From contig JAKAUI010000014.1 of the NCBI GenBank assembly GCA_021827745.1, positions 1 through 52,447 on the forward strand: a stretch of DNA of 52,447 nt, written 5' to 3'. Each line of letters opens with the position of its first letter. Positions within the stretch are counted from its first letter, which is position 1. Of the stretch, positions 40,744 through 48,003 are shown one piece after another. The DNA comes from Bacillota bacterium (GTDB lineage: Bacteria > Bacillota > Sulfobacillia > JAJZYS01 > JAJZLH01). Made by a program: the position numbers and the translations under genes. Under the pieces are notes generated by a model that was not told where the DNA came from, did not search any database, and saw only the letters and a list, made by a program, of their open reading frames with translations.

Positions 40744-43380
40744 GTGCGAGCGAAGCTCGTGGTCGGCCTCGCCCTCGGTTGCGTGCTGGCCTCCTCGTGG
40801 TCTCTGCCTGCCTTGGCGGCATCCTCGACCGTGTCCGCCGTCGTCTCTCCCGTTCAGTACGCGACGGCAACCGGCTCCTACACCAGCCAGGCCTTCTGGA
40901 ACGGCACCGCCTACGTTGCCGCCGCCTACAACTACAGCGGCACGACATACGTCCCGATTCGGCTGGTGGCAAACCTGCTCGGCGTCGCCATCGGCTTTCA
41001 GACGCCGAACCAGATCCTGATCACGTCTCCGGGAACGCCCCAGGCGCTGGCTGCGGCGTCAGGTCCAGCCCCCACCTTTGCCGGCACGGCGGCGCTCACC
41101 ATCGTCTCCGACCGCTTTCTGGTGAACGGTGCGGACAAGACACCCACAGGCGACAGCTTCAACAACGGCATCGCCCTGGTTCCGGCCGCCCTCGAGACCC
41201 ACGGCACCACCTACGTGCCGATCCGCCTGGTCGCAAACCTGCTCGGAACCCAGATCTCCTACGCACCAGGGGCGCTGCCCACCATCTCGCTCGGCTCGGT
41301 TGCGCAGCCGGCCGTCTGGACGAATCTGGGCCCCGCTCCGATCCCGGTCGGCACGACCGCTAATGGTGCAACATCGGCTGAGTCGGGCCGCATCGAGGCG
41401 GTGGCGGTCGCGCCATCCGGCGAGATCTACATCGGCAGCGCAAGCGGCGGCGTGTGGGCCTCGACCGACGGCGGCGGCACCTGGACGAACCTCACCCCCA
41501 CCGCCACCGACCTCGCCATCGGCGCGCTGGCCATCGACCCCACCAATCCTGAAGTCATCTACGCCGGCACCGGTGAGAACGACGGCTTTCAGACGTCGAC
41601 CGGACCCACCACCTGCTATGACTGCTTCTATGGAAACGGCATCCTGAAGTCGACGAACGGGGGCCAGACCTGGACGCTGCTCGGACAGAGCGTGTTCAAC
41701 GGCTGGAACCTGGGGTCGATCGCCGTCGACCCCCAAGATCCCTCCGTCCTCTTCGCCGCCGGCAGCCGGGGCCTGTGGGTCTCTCAGGACGGGGGCCTCA
41801 CCTGGTCGCAGCAGATCAAATCGCAGGCCTGGGATATCGTGATCGTCCCTGGGAGTCCCGAAACCCTCTTCGCCGGTGTGAGCGGCGTCGGGATCGAGAC
41901 ATCGACCAACGGCGGAGCAACCTGGACCCCCATGACAAACGGCCTGCCTCCCGCCGGCGTGGATATTGGGTCCACCATGCTCGCCTACGCTCCGAGCAAT
42001 CCCACCACCATGTACGCCTCGATCGCAAACGGCACGACCGGGTCACTCGTCGGACTCTACGTGTCGACTGACGGCGGACAGAGCTGGACCCGAACTTCTG
42101 CGCCCAACTACTTCGCAGAGTCGACGACGCCGCCGCTGCCGTCTCAAGGCAACTACGACAATGCACTGGCGGTGAGCCCGACCAACCCCAACCAGGTCTA
42201 CGCCGGAGGCACCTCGCTCTACGAGAGTCTCACCGGAGGCCAGAGCTGGACGGAGGTCGGAGGGTATGTGAATAACCAGGTCATCCATCCCGACTTCCAT
42301 GCTCTGACCTTCGATCCGTCTGGAAGCCTGTTCATCGGCAACGACGGCGGAATCTGGGAGATCGCAGGCTCGGGCGTTGTTTCCGATCTCAACACCAATC
42401 TCTCCCTGACTCAGTTCTATCAGGGCCTCTCCGTCAGCTCGACCAGTGGGGGCGGCTGGATGGTGCTGGCCGGAAGCCAGGACAATGGCACGATGGCCTA
42501 TTTCTCGGGTCAAGGCTGGCAGTCTGTGGCGGGAGGCGACGGCGGCTGGAATGCGATCGACGGCCAGGGTCAGGACTTCGTCGAAGCGGACGGCTCTATC
42601 TACCTGGGGACGGCTGCTGCGGCCGGTGCGGTGCAGACCAGTGTCACTGTCACACCTCCGTTTGCCACGGTACCTGCCTTCAACCCCGATCTGGCATCTG
42701 TATCGGGCACTGCGTCGACGCTACTCGCCGCTTCGAACAACCTGTGGCTGACCCAAAACGGCGGCACCTCCTGGACCAAGGTCACGTCGGTGCCATCGGG
42801 CTCCGGGTCTGTCAGCGCCATCACCGTGGCCCCGTCTGACCCCACCACCATTTATGCCGGCTGGACCGGCGGACTGATCATGGGCTCCACGGATGGCGGC
42901 CAAAGCTGGAGCGAGGTGGCGGCGGGCACCTGGAACTTCAGCTGTCCCGACACCCAGAGCGGCTACGCCAACTATACTTACGACCAGCTCGACTCGGTGA
43001 ACAGCCTCGCCGTCTCGCCGACCAGCCCGAACACCCTCTACGCCAGCATTGGGGCTGGTGCCCCGCTCAACTATCCCGCCGACTGCGCCCATCTCTTGGC
43101 GCTGACCGTGCCGCCATCCGGGCAGGCAGAGTGGCAGGACATCTCAGGCAACCTGCCGTCTGCGGTGAACGCCATCTTGATCCATGGTGACGCCATCGAC
43201 GTCGCGACCAACGTGGGCGTCTTTACCGCCGCCCTCGGAACATCGTTCTGGTCCCCTCTCGGCAGCGGGCTCCCCTCGGTTCAGGTGATGGACCTGGCGG
43301 CTGTGCCGACTGGGGCCGTTTTGGCTGCGACCCACGGCCTGGGCCTCTGGGAGCTACCCGCCGGAGGTACGGCGCCCTAG
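40744..43380 (+). CDS. Secreted Asp-box beta-propeller protein with two copper-amine-oxidase-N-like repeats
   Basis: 878 residues. The signal peptide is MRAKLVVGLALGCVLASSW followed by SLPALAA. Two repeats of the copper amine oxidase N-terminal-like stalk domain follow, both with the identical TTYVPIRLVANLLG (about 60-75 and 155-170). The remainder carries at least eight Asp boxes of the S-x-D/N-G-G-x-T/S-W type (for example STDGGGTWT, STNGGQTWT, SQDGGLTWS), which build a sialidase/sortilin-like beta-propeller. It could bind or process glycans, but catalytic residues are not identified. GTG at 40744 has AGGGAGG at good spacing. A strong terminator follows. Confidence 0.85.
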   Translation: MRAKLVVGLALGCVLASSWSLPALAASSTVSAVVSPVQYATATGSYTSQAFWNGTAYVAAAYNYSGTTYVPIRLVANLLGVAIGFQTPNQILITSPGTPQALAAASGPAPTFAGTAALTIVSDRFLVNGADKTPTGDSFNNGIALVPAALETHGTTYVPIRLVANLLGTQISYAPGALPTISLGSVAQPAVWTNLGPAPIPVGTTANGATSAESGRIEAVAVAPSGEIYIGSASGGVWASTDGGGTWTNLTPTATDLAIGALAIDPTNPEVIYAGTGENDGFQTSTGPTTCYDCFYGNGILKSTNGGQTWTLLGQSVFNGWNLGSIAVDPQDPSVLFAAGSRGLWVSQDGGLTWSQQIKSQAWDIVIVPGSPETLFAGVSGVGIETSTNGGATWTPMTNGLPPAGVDIGSTMLAYAPSNPTTMYASIANGTTGSLVGLYVSTDGGQSWTRTSAPNYFAESTTPPLPSQGNYDNALAVSPTNPNQVYAGGTSLYESLTGGQSWTEVGGYVNNQVIHPDFHALTFDPSGSLFIGNDGGIWEIAGSGVVSDLNTNLSLTQFYQGLSVSSTSGGGWMVLAGSQDNGTMAYFSGQGWQSVAGGDGGWNAIDGQGQDFVEADGSIYLGTAAAAGAVQTSVTVTPPFATVPAFNPDLASVSGTASTLLAASNNLWLTQNGGTSWTKVTSVPSGSGSVSAITVAPSDPTTIYAGWTGGLIMGSTDGGQSWSEVAAGTWNFSCPDTQSGYANYTYDQLDSVNSLAVSPTSPNTLYASIGAGAPLNYPADCAHLLALTVPPSGQAEWQDISGNLPSAVNAILIHGDAIDVATNVGVFTAALGTSFWSPLGSGLPSVQVMDLAAVPTGAVLAATHGLGLWELPAGGTAP

Positions 43381-43381
43381 C

Positions 43382-43413
43382 CGGCGCCAGACGCCCCAGG
43401 CGCCGTCTTTTTC
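43382..43413 (+). terminator. Intrinsic terminator after the Asp-box gene
   Basis: CGGCGCC (43382-43388) and GGCGCCG (43399-43405) form a perfect 7-bp stem with a 10-base loop, directly followed by TCTTTTTC. Stem plus T tract one base after the stop codon is a classic Rho-independent terminator and the clearest in the window. Confidence 0.8.
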
Positions 43414-43422
43414 CTGCCCCGA

Positions 43423-43431
43423 TGCTATACT
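43423..43431 (+). promoter_or_regulatory. Extended -10 promoter for the membrane protein gene
   Basis: TGC followed by TATACT (43426-43431) is an extended -10 with no clear -35. It lies 10 bases after the terminator and 24 bases before the ATG at 43456, leaving a leader of under 20 bases. Confidence 0.48.
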
Positions 43432-43455
43432 GCGCCGCGGAGGAGGCGCCTCCCG

Positions 43456-44412
43456 ATGCCGACCTCAGCCCAGGTGCCAGACCAACCCCGAATCTCAGCC
43501 CGCAGCCTGCTGTGGGTCGGACTGGGCGCGCTCTGGCTGCTGGACGGGCTGCTCGCCCTGCAGCCCAACATGTACATGAACATGCTGGATGTGGTGGCGA
43601 TGGGCGGCTGGGGGCAGCCCGCCTGGATGGTCTCTCTGATCAACGACGGCGTGATCCAGTGGCTGTATACGTCGCACAGCGCCCTCGCCGCCAATGCACT
43701 CTTGGCGGGGGTGCAGATCACCATCGGCGGCGGGCTGCTCATGGGCCGGGCTCGGCAGTGGGGCCGTCTTTTTCTGATCGCGTCTTTGCCGGTGGCGGTC
43801 GTGATCTGGTTCTTCGGGGAATGGGCGGGCGGTTTCTTTGGATTGGACGTCAGTCTGATCTCAGGCGGGCCGGGCGCTGCCTTCCTCTACGCCCTGATCG
43901 CCTGGCTGCTCCTCCAGCCCGAGGGCTGGTGGCAGACCGGTGCCGCCGAGGGCCGGCTCCACCGCTGGCTCGGCTGGACCTGGCTGATGGGGGCCGTCTT
44001 GCAGGCCTGCCCCGACTTCTGGAAGGGCACCACGCAATCGCTGACCTTTCTCGGCGCCGCGGTGCTGACCCGCCAGGGGGCGCTCACCGCCCCGATCCAT
44101 GCAGTGGCGACCTTTGGCGGCGCCCACCCGGTGCTCCTGAACGCCCTGTTCGTCTTGGTCATGGCTGTCCTCGGCGTCGGCCTCTGGCGCGCGCCCGCGC
44201 GCTGGACTTGGACGCTCGGCGTGCTGCTGGCCCTCTTCACCTGGTGGATCGGAGAGAACTTCGGCGCGCTCTTGAGCGGCGCCGGGACCGACCCCAACAC
44301 CGGACTCGTCTGGCTCCTGCTTTTGGCCGCCGCCTATGTGGAACAAAGGGCTCATCTGGCCACGAGCCAGCCCGGTCGCCAGCGTACCGCCGGCCCTGCG
44401 GTGGCGGACTAG
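43456..44412 (+). CDS. Polytopic membrane protein of unknown function with an internal repeat
   Basis: 318 residues with about eight hydrophobic segments; I cannot name a family. Two stretches resemble each other: FFGEWAGGFFGLDVSLISGG near 116-135 and WIGENFGALLSGAGTDPNTG near 260-280, both a G-E-x-x-G turn followed by glycines and another helix. This hints at a two-fold internal repeat. The C terminus is short and hydrophilic. The ribosome site GGAGGAGG lies about nine bases before the ATG and sits inside the palindrome GGAGGCGCCTCC. Its stop is one base before the next gene. Confidence 0.75.
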   Translation: MPTSAQVPDQPRISARSLLWVGLGALWLLDGLLALQPNMYMNMLDVVAMGGWGQPAWMVSLINDGVIQWLYTSHSALAANALLAGVQITIGGGLLMGRARQWGRLFLIASLPVAVVIWFFGEWAGGFFGLDVSLISGGPGAAFLYALIAWLLLQPEGWWQTGAAEGRLHRWLGWTWLMGAVLQACPDFWKGTTQSLTFLGAAVLTRQGALTAPIHAVATFGGAHPVLLNALFVLVMAVLGVGLWRAPARWTWTLGVLLALFTWWIGENFGALLSGAGTDPNTGLVWLLLLAAAYVEQRAHLATSQPGRQRTAGPAVAD

Positions 44413-44413
44413 C

Positions 44414-44914
44414 GTGGGCGAGCCCTGGTTTGCCCTGAGAGCGGTTGAAGACGACGACCGGCCAGCGGTCGGAGTCTTTGCCCGCGCACACTGGGCCAGC
44501 ACGACCATGGTCTCTTCAGGCCGGGTGTATGACCTGACTCAGCTGGACGGCTTTTTGGCAGAAGAGGGCGGTCGCTGGCTGGGGCTCGTTACCTATGCGA
44601 TCGAGGCGAAGCGCTGTCAGGTGGTAAGTCTCGACAGCACGGCTCCAGGCCAGGGCGTGGGGTCAGCCCTGCTCGCTGCCGTCGAGGCAGTGGCCAGAGA
44701 CCGCCAAAGCCCCTACGTCTGGCTGATCACCACCAACGACAACCGCCATGCTCTGGACTTCTACCAGCATCGCGGCTACCGCCTTGTGGCGGTGCACCGC
44801 GGTGCGGTCGACCGGGCCCGCCTGCTCAAACCGGAAATCCCGCGCGTCGGCGAGGGTGGGATCGCCATCCGGGACGAACTGGAACTGGCCAAGAACCTCT
44901 CTGACCGTCCCTGA
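44414..44914 (+). CDS. GNAT family N-acetyltransferase
   Basis: 166 residues. The acetyl-CoA loop is STAPGQGVGSALLAAVEAVA at about 78-97 (Q-x-x-G-x-G/A), followed by TTNDNRHALDFYQHRGYRLVAVHRG, the standard strand-helix end of GNAT. Substrate unknown. The GTG at 44414 lies one base after the stop of the membrane-protein gene, so the two are probably cotranscribed. Its stop converges on msrA with a 23-base gap. Confidence 0.86.
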   Translation: MGEPWFALRAVEDDDRPAVGVFARAHWASTTMVSSGRVYDLTQLDGFLAEEGGRWLGLVTYAIEAKRCQVVSLDSTAPGQGVGSALLAAVEAVARDRQSPYVWLITTNDNRHALDFYQHRGYRLVAVHRGAVDRARLLKPEIPRVGEGGIAIRDELELAKNLSDRP

Positions 44915-44937
44915 CCCAGGTCCGATCGCTTCCCGGC

Positions 44938-45483
44938 TCAGCGGGCGCTGTCCAGCCGATCGGCGAACTTCCGCTTGAACTTGGCCACCTTCGGGCTGAT
45001 CACGATCCGGCAGTATCCCTGATTGGGGTTTCGGGCGAAGTACTCCCGGTGGTAGTCCTCGGCCGGGTAGAAGTCGGTGAAGGGCGCGAGCTCGGTCACG
45101 ATGTGCGTCCCTTCCCAGCCGTCGTCGTCTGGCAGGCTCGCCATCACCTCTTCGGCACAGGCTCGCTGGCTTGGATCGTGATAGAGGATGATCGAGCGGT
45201 ACTGGCTGCCGATGTCCGCCCCCTGCCGATCCTGAGTGGTCGGATCGTGGACGGCAAAAAAGACATCAAGCAGGTCTCGATAGCTGATCTCGGCCGGATC
45301 GAAGACCACCTGGCAGACCTCGGCGTGGCCGGTCGTTCCGCTGCACACTTGCTCGTAGGAGGGATTCTGGCTTCTCCCGCCGGCGTAGCCGGGTGTTGCG
45401 GACACCACACCCTTCAGCTGATCAAAGAGGGGCTCCAGGCACCAAAAGCATCCTCCGCCCAGGGTCGCTGTCTTCGTCTCCAT
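44938..45483 (-). CDS. msrA: Peptide methionine (S)-S-oxide reductase MsrA
   Basis: 181 residues. MsrA repairs oxidised methionine (S-sulfoxide) in proteins. The active-site cysteine is in ATLGGGCFWCLEPLF near residues 6-20, with GYAGGRSQNPSYEQVCSGTTGHAEVCQVVFDP and the C-terminal NQGYCRIVISPKV. The ATG at 45483 gives the family start; AAAGGAG is 14 bases upstream, unusually far. A minus-strand TACAAT (45528-45533) may be its -10. It is divergent from the VOC gene. Confidence 0.96.
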   Translation of the reverse strand: METKTATLGGGCFWCLEPLFDQLKGVVSATPGYAGGRSQNPSYEQVCSGTTGHAEVCQVVFDPAEISYRDLLDVFFAVHDPTTQDRQGADIGSQYRSIILYHDPSQRACAEEVMASLPDDDGWEGTHIVTELAPFTDFYPAEDYHREYFARNPNQGYCRIVISPKVAKFKRKFADRLDSAR

Positions 45484-45580
45484 TGGTGCTGGCCAGTCTC
45501 CTTTCCCGCATAGCCGCCTTCCTTGCCATTGTAGCGCCAGGCTTCGCGCCACGGCGGGATCGGCGGTCAGTCGATTTCGA

Positions 45581-45608
45581 TTGACACGACGGCCCGGTCA
45601 TCTAGGGT
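45581..45608 (+). promoter_or_regulatory. Candidate promoter for the small VOC gene
   Basis: A perfect TTGACA (45581-45586) is followed after 16 bases by TAGGGT (45603-45608), a poor -10 with three matches. It lies about 30 bases before the ATG. The strong -35 with weak -10 suggests an activated promoter. Confidence 0.45.
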
Positions 45609-45637
45609 GAAGCTAGAGCCCGTGAGGAGGTGCCGGC

Positions 45638-46024
45638 ATGGAGATTCGGGGCGTCGACTTCGTGTCGATCTGTGTGCCAGAAGACAAGATGGAGGAGGCG
45701 AAGCAGTTCTACGGCCAGTTGCTTGGCCTGCGCCAGGAAGGGATCAGCAACGACACCTGGGTCGAGTATCAGGCCGGCGCCCTGACCATCGGCCTGGACT
45801 CGGCACCGCTGCTCGCACCTGCCGCCGACGCCGCTCCGGGCGGCGAGGTGCGGATCGCACTGGCCGTCTCCGACGTGGCGAAGGCGATGGCCGAGCTGGA
45901 GCAAAAAGGTGTGCGCGCGGCCCTCCCAGCGGAGGACTTTGGCCCCTGCCTGCAGGCCGCCTTGCGCGACCCTTTCGGCAACCTGATCTTCTTGCACCAG
46001 CGGCGCGACGGCACGGCCGGATAA
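45638..46024 (+). CDS. Small VOC family protein
   Basis: 128 residues, VOC fold. The pattern is [29 protein letters not shown], then [22 protein letters not shown], and [14 protein letters not shown] at the end. The first metal position is not a clear His, so it may be a binding protein rather than an enzyme. ATG with GGAGGTG six bases upstream. A strong bidirectional hairpin separates it from the tRNA genes. Confidence 0.83.
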   Translation: MEIRGVDFVSICVPEDKMEEAKQFYGQLLGLRQEGISNDTWVEYQAGALTIGLDSAPLLAPAADAAPGGEVRIALAVSDVAKAMAELEQKGVRAALPAEDFGPCLQAALRDPFGNLIFLHQRRDGTAG

Positions 46025-46054
46025 GGCTCCCCCGTCTGCGGTCGGCTGATAGAA

Positions 46055-46088
46055 GAGCGGATCGGGGCCCAAAGGCCCCGATCCGCTC
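46055..46088. terminator. Bidirectional terminator hairpin
   Basis: A perfect 15-bp stem (46055-46069 with 46074-46088) and a CAAA loop lie between the VOC stop and the tRNA 3' end. On the minus strand it is followed by TTCTAT, a short T-rich tract, so it should end the tRNA transcript; it can also stop the VOC transcript. Confidence 0.72.
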
Positions 46089-46109
46089 GTTCGGTCGCAT
46101 GCACAAGGC

Positions 46110-46195
46110 TGGTGTCGAGAGGGGGACTCGAACCCCCACGGGTTTCCCCATACGCACCTCAAGCGTACGCGTCTGCCAAATTCCGCCATCCCGAC
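46110..46195 (-). tRNA. tRNA-Leu (anticodon GAG)
   Basis: Read on the minus strand: acceptor GTCGGGA pairs with TCTCGAC (one G-T), a TACGC/GCGTA anticodon stem encloses TTGAGGT with anticodon GAG, and a long variable arm and T-loop GGTTCGAGTCC follow. Discriminator A and encoded CCA at 46110-46112. Class II length of 86 bases fits Leu. Confidence 0.95.
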
Positions 46196-46203
46196 CAAAG
46201 GCC

Positions 46204-46289
46204 TGGTGCCGAAGGGGGGATTTGAACCCCCACGAGCTTGCGCTCACGGCGCCCTGAACGCCGCGTGTCTGCCGTTTCACCACTTCGGC
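46204..46289 (-). tRNA. tRNA-Leu (anticodon CAG)
   Basis: Acceptor GCCGAAG pairs fully with CTTCGGC, the anticodon stem CGGCG/CGCCG encloses TTCAGGG with anticodon CAG (reads CUG), a long variable arm is present, and CCA is encoded at 46204-46206. It lies eight bases upstream of the GAG tRNA in the same transcript. CUG is a very common Leu codon in this GC-rich DNA. Confidence 0.95.
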
Positions 46290-46299
46290 TCAGAGCCGG

Positions 46300-46308
46300 A
46301 TTGTATCA
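46300..46308 (-). promoter_or_regulatory. Extended -10 for the two tRNA-Leu genes
   Basis: On the minus strand TGA plus TACAAT lies 11 bases before the first tRNA base, consistent with a start just upstream of the tRNA. No good -35 is seen. Confidence 0.45.
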
Positions 46309-46361
46309 CAAGGTCTTCTCGTCCTCCACCACCCGAACGCCTGGTCTTGTCAGGAGTTCGA

Positions 46362-46961
46362 CTACTGGGTCAGCCCCCGCTCTTTCCAGGTCTTTCGGAT
46401 GCGCTCCGCCAGCTGCTCCAAGGTGCCCTCGTTTTCGATCACGACCTGGGCATAGGCCCGCTTTTCGGCGTTCGGCATCTGGGTGGCGATGCGCGCCTTG
46501 GCTTGCTCTTCAGTCAGCTGGCTGCGCGCCATCAGCCGGCTGATTTGGGTCTTGGCACTGACCTCGATCAGCCACACCTCGTCCATGTGCCGTTCCAGAT
46601 GATTTTCGATCAGGAGCGGAATCTCCATCACGACGGCGGCCGCTCCCTTGTCCTCGGCAGCTTGGGCCAGGGCGTTCATCCGCCCCCGCACCGCCGGATG
46701 GACGATGGCATTGAGCCGCTCTCTAGCCTCGGGGTCGCTGAACACGAGCCGGGCCAGCTCCTTTCGGTCGAGCTCCCCGCCCGAGCGGGCGGCGCTGGGA
46801 AAGGCCCGGCACACCGCCTCAAAGACCGAGCCGCCCGGATCGGTCACCTCATGGGCGATCGCATCGGCGTCGATCACGACCGCCCCCAGTGTCTCCAAGA
46901 CGGCGGCGGCCGCGCTCTTGCCGCTTGCGATGCCGCCGGTGAGGCCGATCCTGCGCGCCAT
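46362..46961 (-). CDS. coaE: Dephospho-CoA kinase CoaE
   Basis: 199 residues. CoaE phosphorylates dephospho-CoA, the last step of CoA synthesis. The P-loop RIGLTGGIASGKS is at 4-16, then GAVVIDADAIAHEVTDPGG, IVHPAVRGRMN, VMEIPLLIENHL, and the C-terminal QMPNAEKRAYAQVVIENEGT. ATG start; no clear ribosome site, and only four bases separate it from the upstream small gene, so coupling is likely. Pairs functionally with coaD at 12.7 kb. Confidence 0.96.
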   Translation of the reverse strand: MARRIGLTGGIASGKSAAAAVLETLGAVVIDADAIAHEVTDPGGSVFEAVCRAFPSAARSGGELDRKELARLVFSDPEARERLNAIVHPAVRGRMNALAQAAEDKGAAAVVMEIPLLIENHLERHMDEVWLIEVSAKTQISRLMARSQLTEEQAKARIATQMPNAEKRAYAQVVIENEGTLEQLAERIRKTWKERGLTQ

Positions 46962-46965
46962 CCGG

Positions 46966-47160
46966 CTAGGGTCGCCGGCCCTTCAACTTGGCAAAGAGGG
47001 CCGGCGGGATGTCGCCCTCGGCGGTCACCTCCAGATACCAGGTGCCGTCGTTGTCAGGCTTTCGCAGGACCTCTCCGCTCACGCCGGACTTGCCCCAAAG
47101 AAGTTCCAGATCGGCCTTGGCGCTCGCCTCGTCCCGGTACTCCAGCACCACTGTCTCCAT
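46966..47160 (-). CDS. Small conserved-looking protein of unknown function
   Basis: 64 residues, unrecognised. It reads METVVLEYRDEASAKADLELL with a second half of PDNDGTWYLEVTAEGDIPP and a basic end. This has a compact alpha/beta look, without membrane segment or signal. The ATG follows AAGGAG by nine bases, the best start context of its neighbours, and it sits between mutM (three-base gap) and coaE (four-base gap), so it is a real member of the polA-mutM-coaE run. Confidence 0.65.
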   Translation of the reverse strand: METVVLEYRDEASAKADLELLWGKSGVSGEVLRKPDNDGTWYLEVTAEGDIPPALFAKLKGRRP

Positions 47161-47163
47161 CGT

Positions 47164-48003
47164 TCATCGCTCCTTCGCGCTCGCAGCGGGCCGCTGACAG
47201 GTCGGGCAGAAGTGGGTGCCCCGTCCTGCCAGCCGTGTCTTCTCGATCGGCGCTCCGCATCCCTCGCAGGGAAGCCCGCGCCGTCCGTATACCTTGAGCT
47301 CCTGGGCATTTTGGCCCGGCTCTCCCGTTCCGTCCAGAAAGTCTGAGATGGTGGTGCCGTGGTGCTCTAGGGCATGACGGAGCGTGTCTCGGACGGCGAC
47401 GAAAAGACGGCCCACCTGCTCCTCGCTCAAGGACTGGGCCGGGGTGCCCGGGTGGAGGCCTGCGGCAAAGAGCGATTCGTCCGCGTAGATGTTGCCCACC
47501 CCGGCAACCAGGCGCTGGTCGAGCAGGGCGGCCTTGATCGGCCCGGAGCGATGTCTGAGCTGGCGCAAGAAGCGCGCGCGGTCCCAGTCGTCGGAAAGGG
47601 GCTCCGGCCCAAGCGTCGCCAAGCCTGGCGGCGGGGTGCCCTCGCCGAGGACCCAAAATCCGCCGAATCGGCGCTGGTCCTCGTAGCGCAGCTCGCCGCC
47701 GCCGCTCAGCGCCATCTGCACATGGGTGTGGGCGCTGATCGGCGCACCGGTCTCGGCGAGCGTCAGCCGACCGGTCATTCTGAGGTGGACCAAGAGCGTC
47801 GTCTTCGGCGCAAGGCCGATGATCAGATACTTGCCGCGCCGGTCGAGAGACCGCACCCGATGGCCGATGAGATGGGCCGAAAAGGCCTCTGTGCTGAGCC
47901 CGCGGATCACGCCGTCACAGCGGACCCTGACTGCCTCGATGCGCCTGCCGACCAGGGGGCCAAGGGTGCGCCGGACGATCTCGACCTCCGGCAGCTCAGG
48001 CAT
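47164..48003 (-). CDS. mutM: Formamidopyrimidine-DNA glycosylase MutM
   Basis: 279 residues. Fpg removes 8-oxoguanine and formamidopyrimidines and nicks the site. The catalytic N terminus PELPEVEIVRRTL (Pro nucleophile after Met removal) is intact, LDRRGKYLII and RLVAGVGNIYADESLFAAGLHP carry DNA-contact residues, and the zinc finger is CEGCGAP ... CPTCQRP. The ATG overlaps the polA stop by eight bases (ATGCCTGA), the classic Firmicute polA-mutM-coaE order. Confidence 0.97.
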   Translation of the reverse strand: MPELPEVEIVRRTLGPLVGRRIEAVRVRCDGVIRGLSTEAFSAHLIGHRVRSLDRRGKYLIIGLAPKTTLLVHLRMTGRLTLAETGAPISAHTHVQMALSGGGELRYEDQRRFGGFWVLGEGTPPPGLATLGPEPLSDDWDRARFLRQLRHRSGPIKAALLDQRLVAGVGNIYADESLFAAGLHPGTPAQSLSEEQVGRLFVAVRDTLRHALEHHGTTISDFLDGTGEPGQNAQELKVYGRRGLPCEGCGAPIEKTRLAGRGTHFCPTCQRPAASAKER

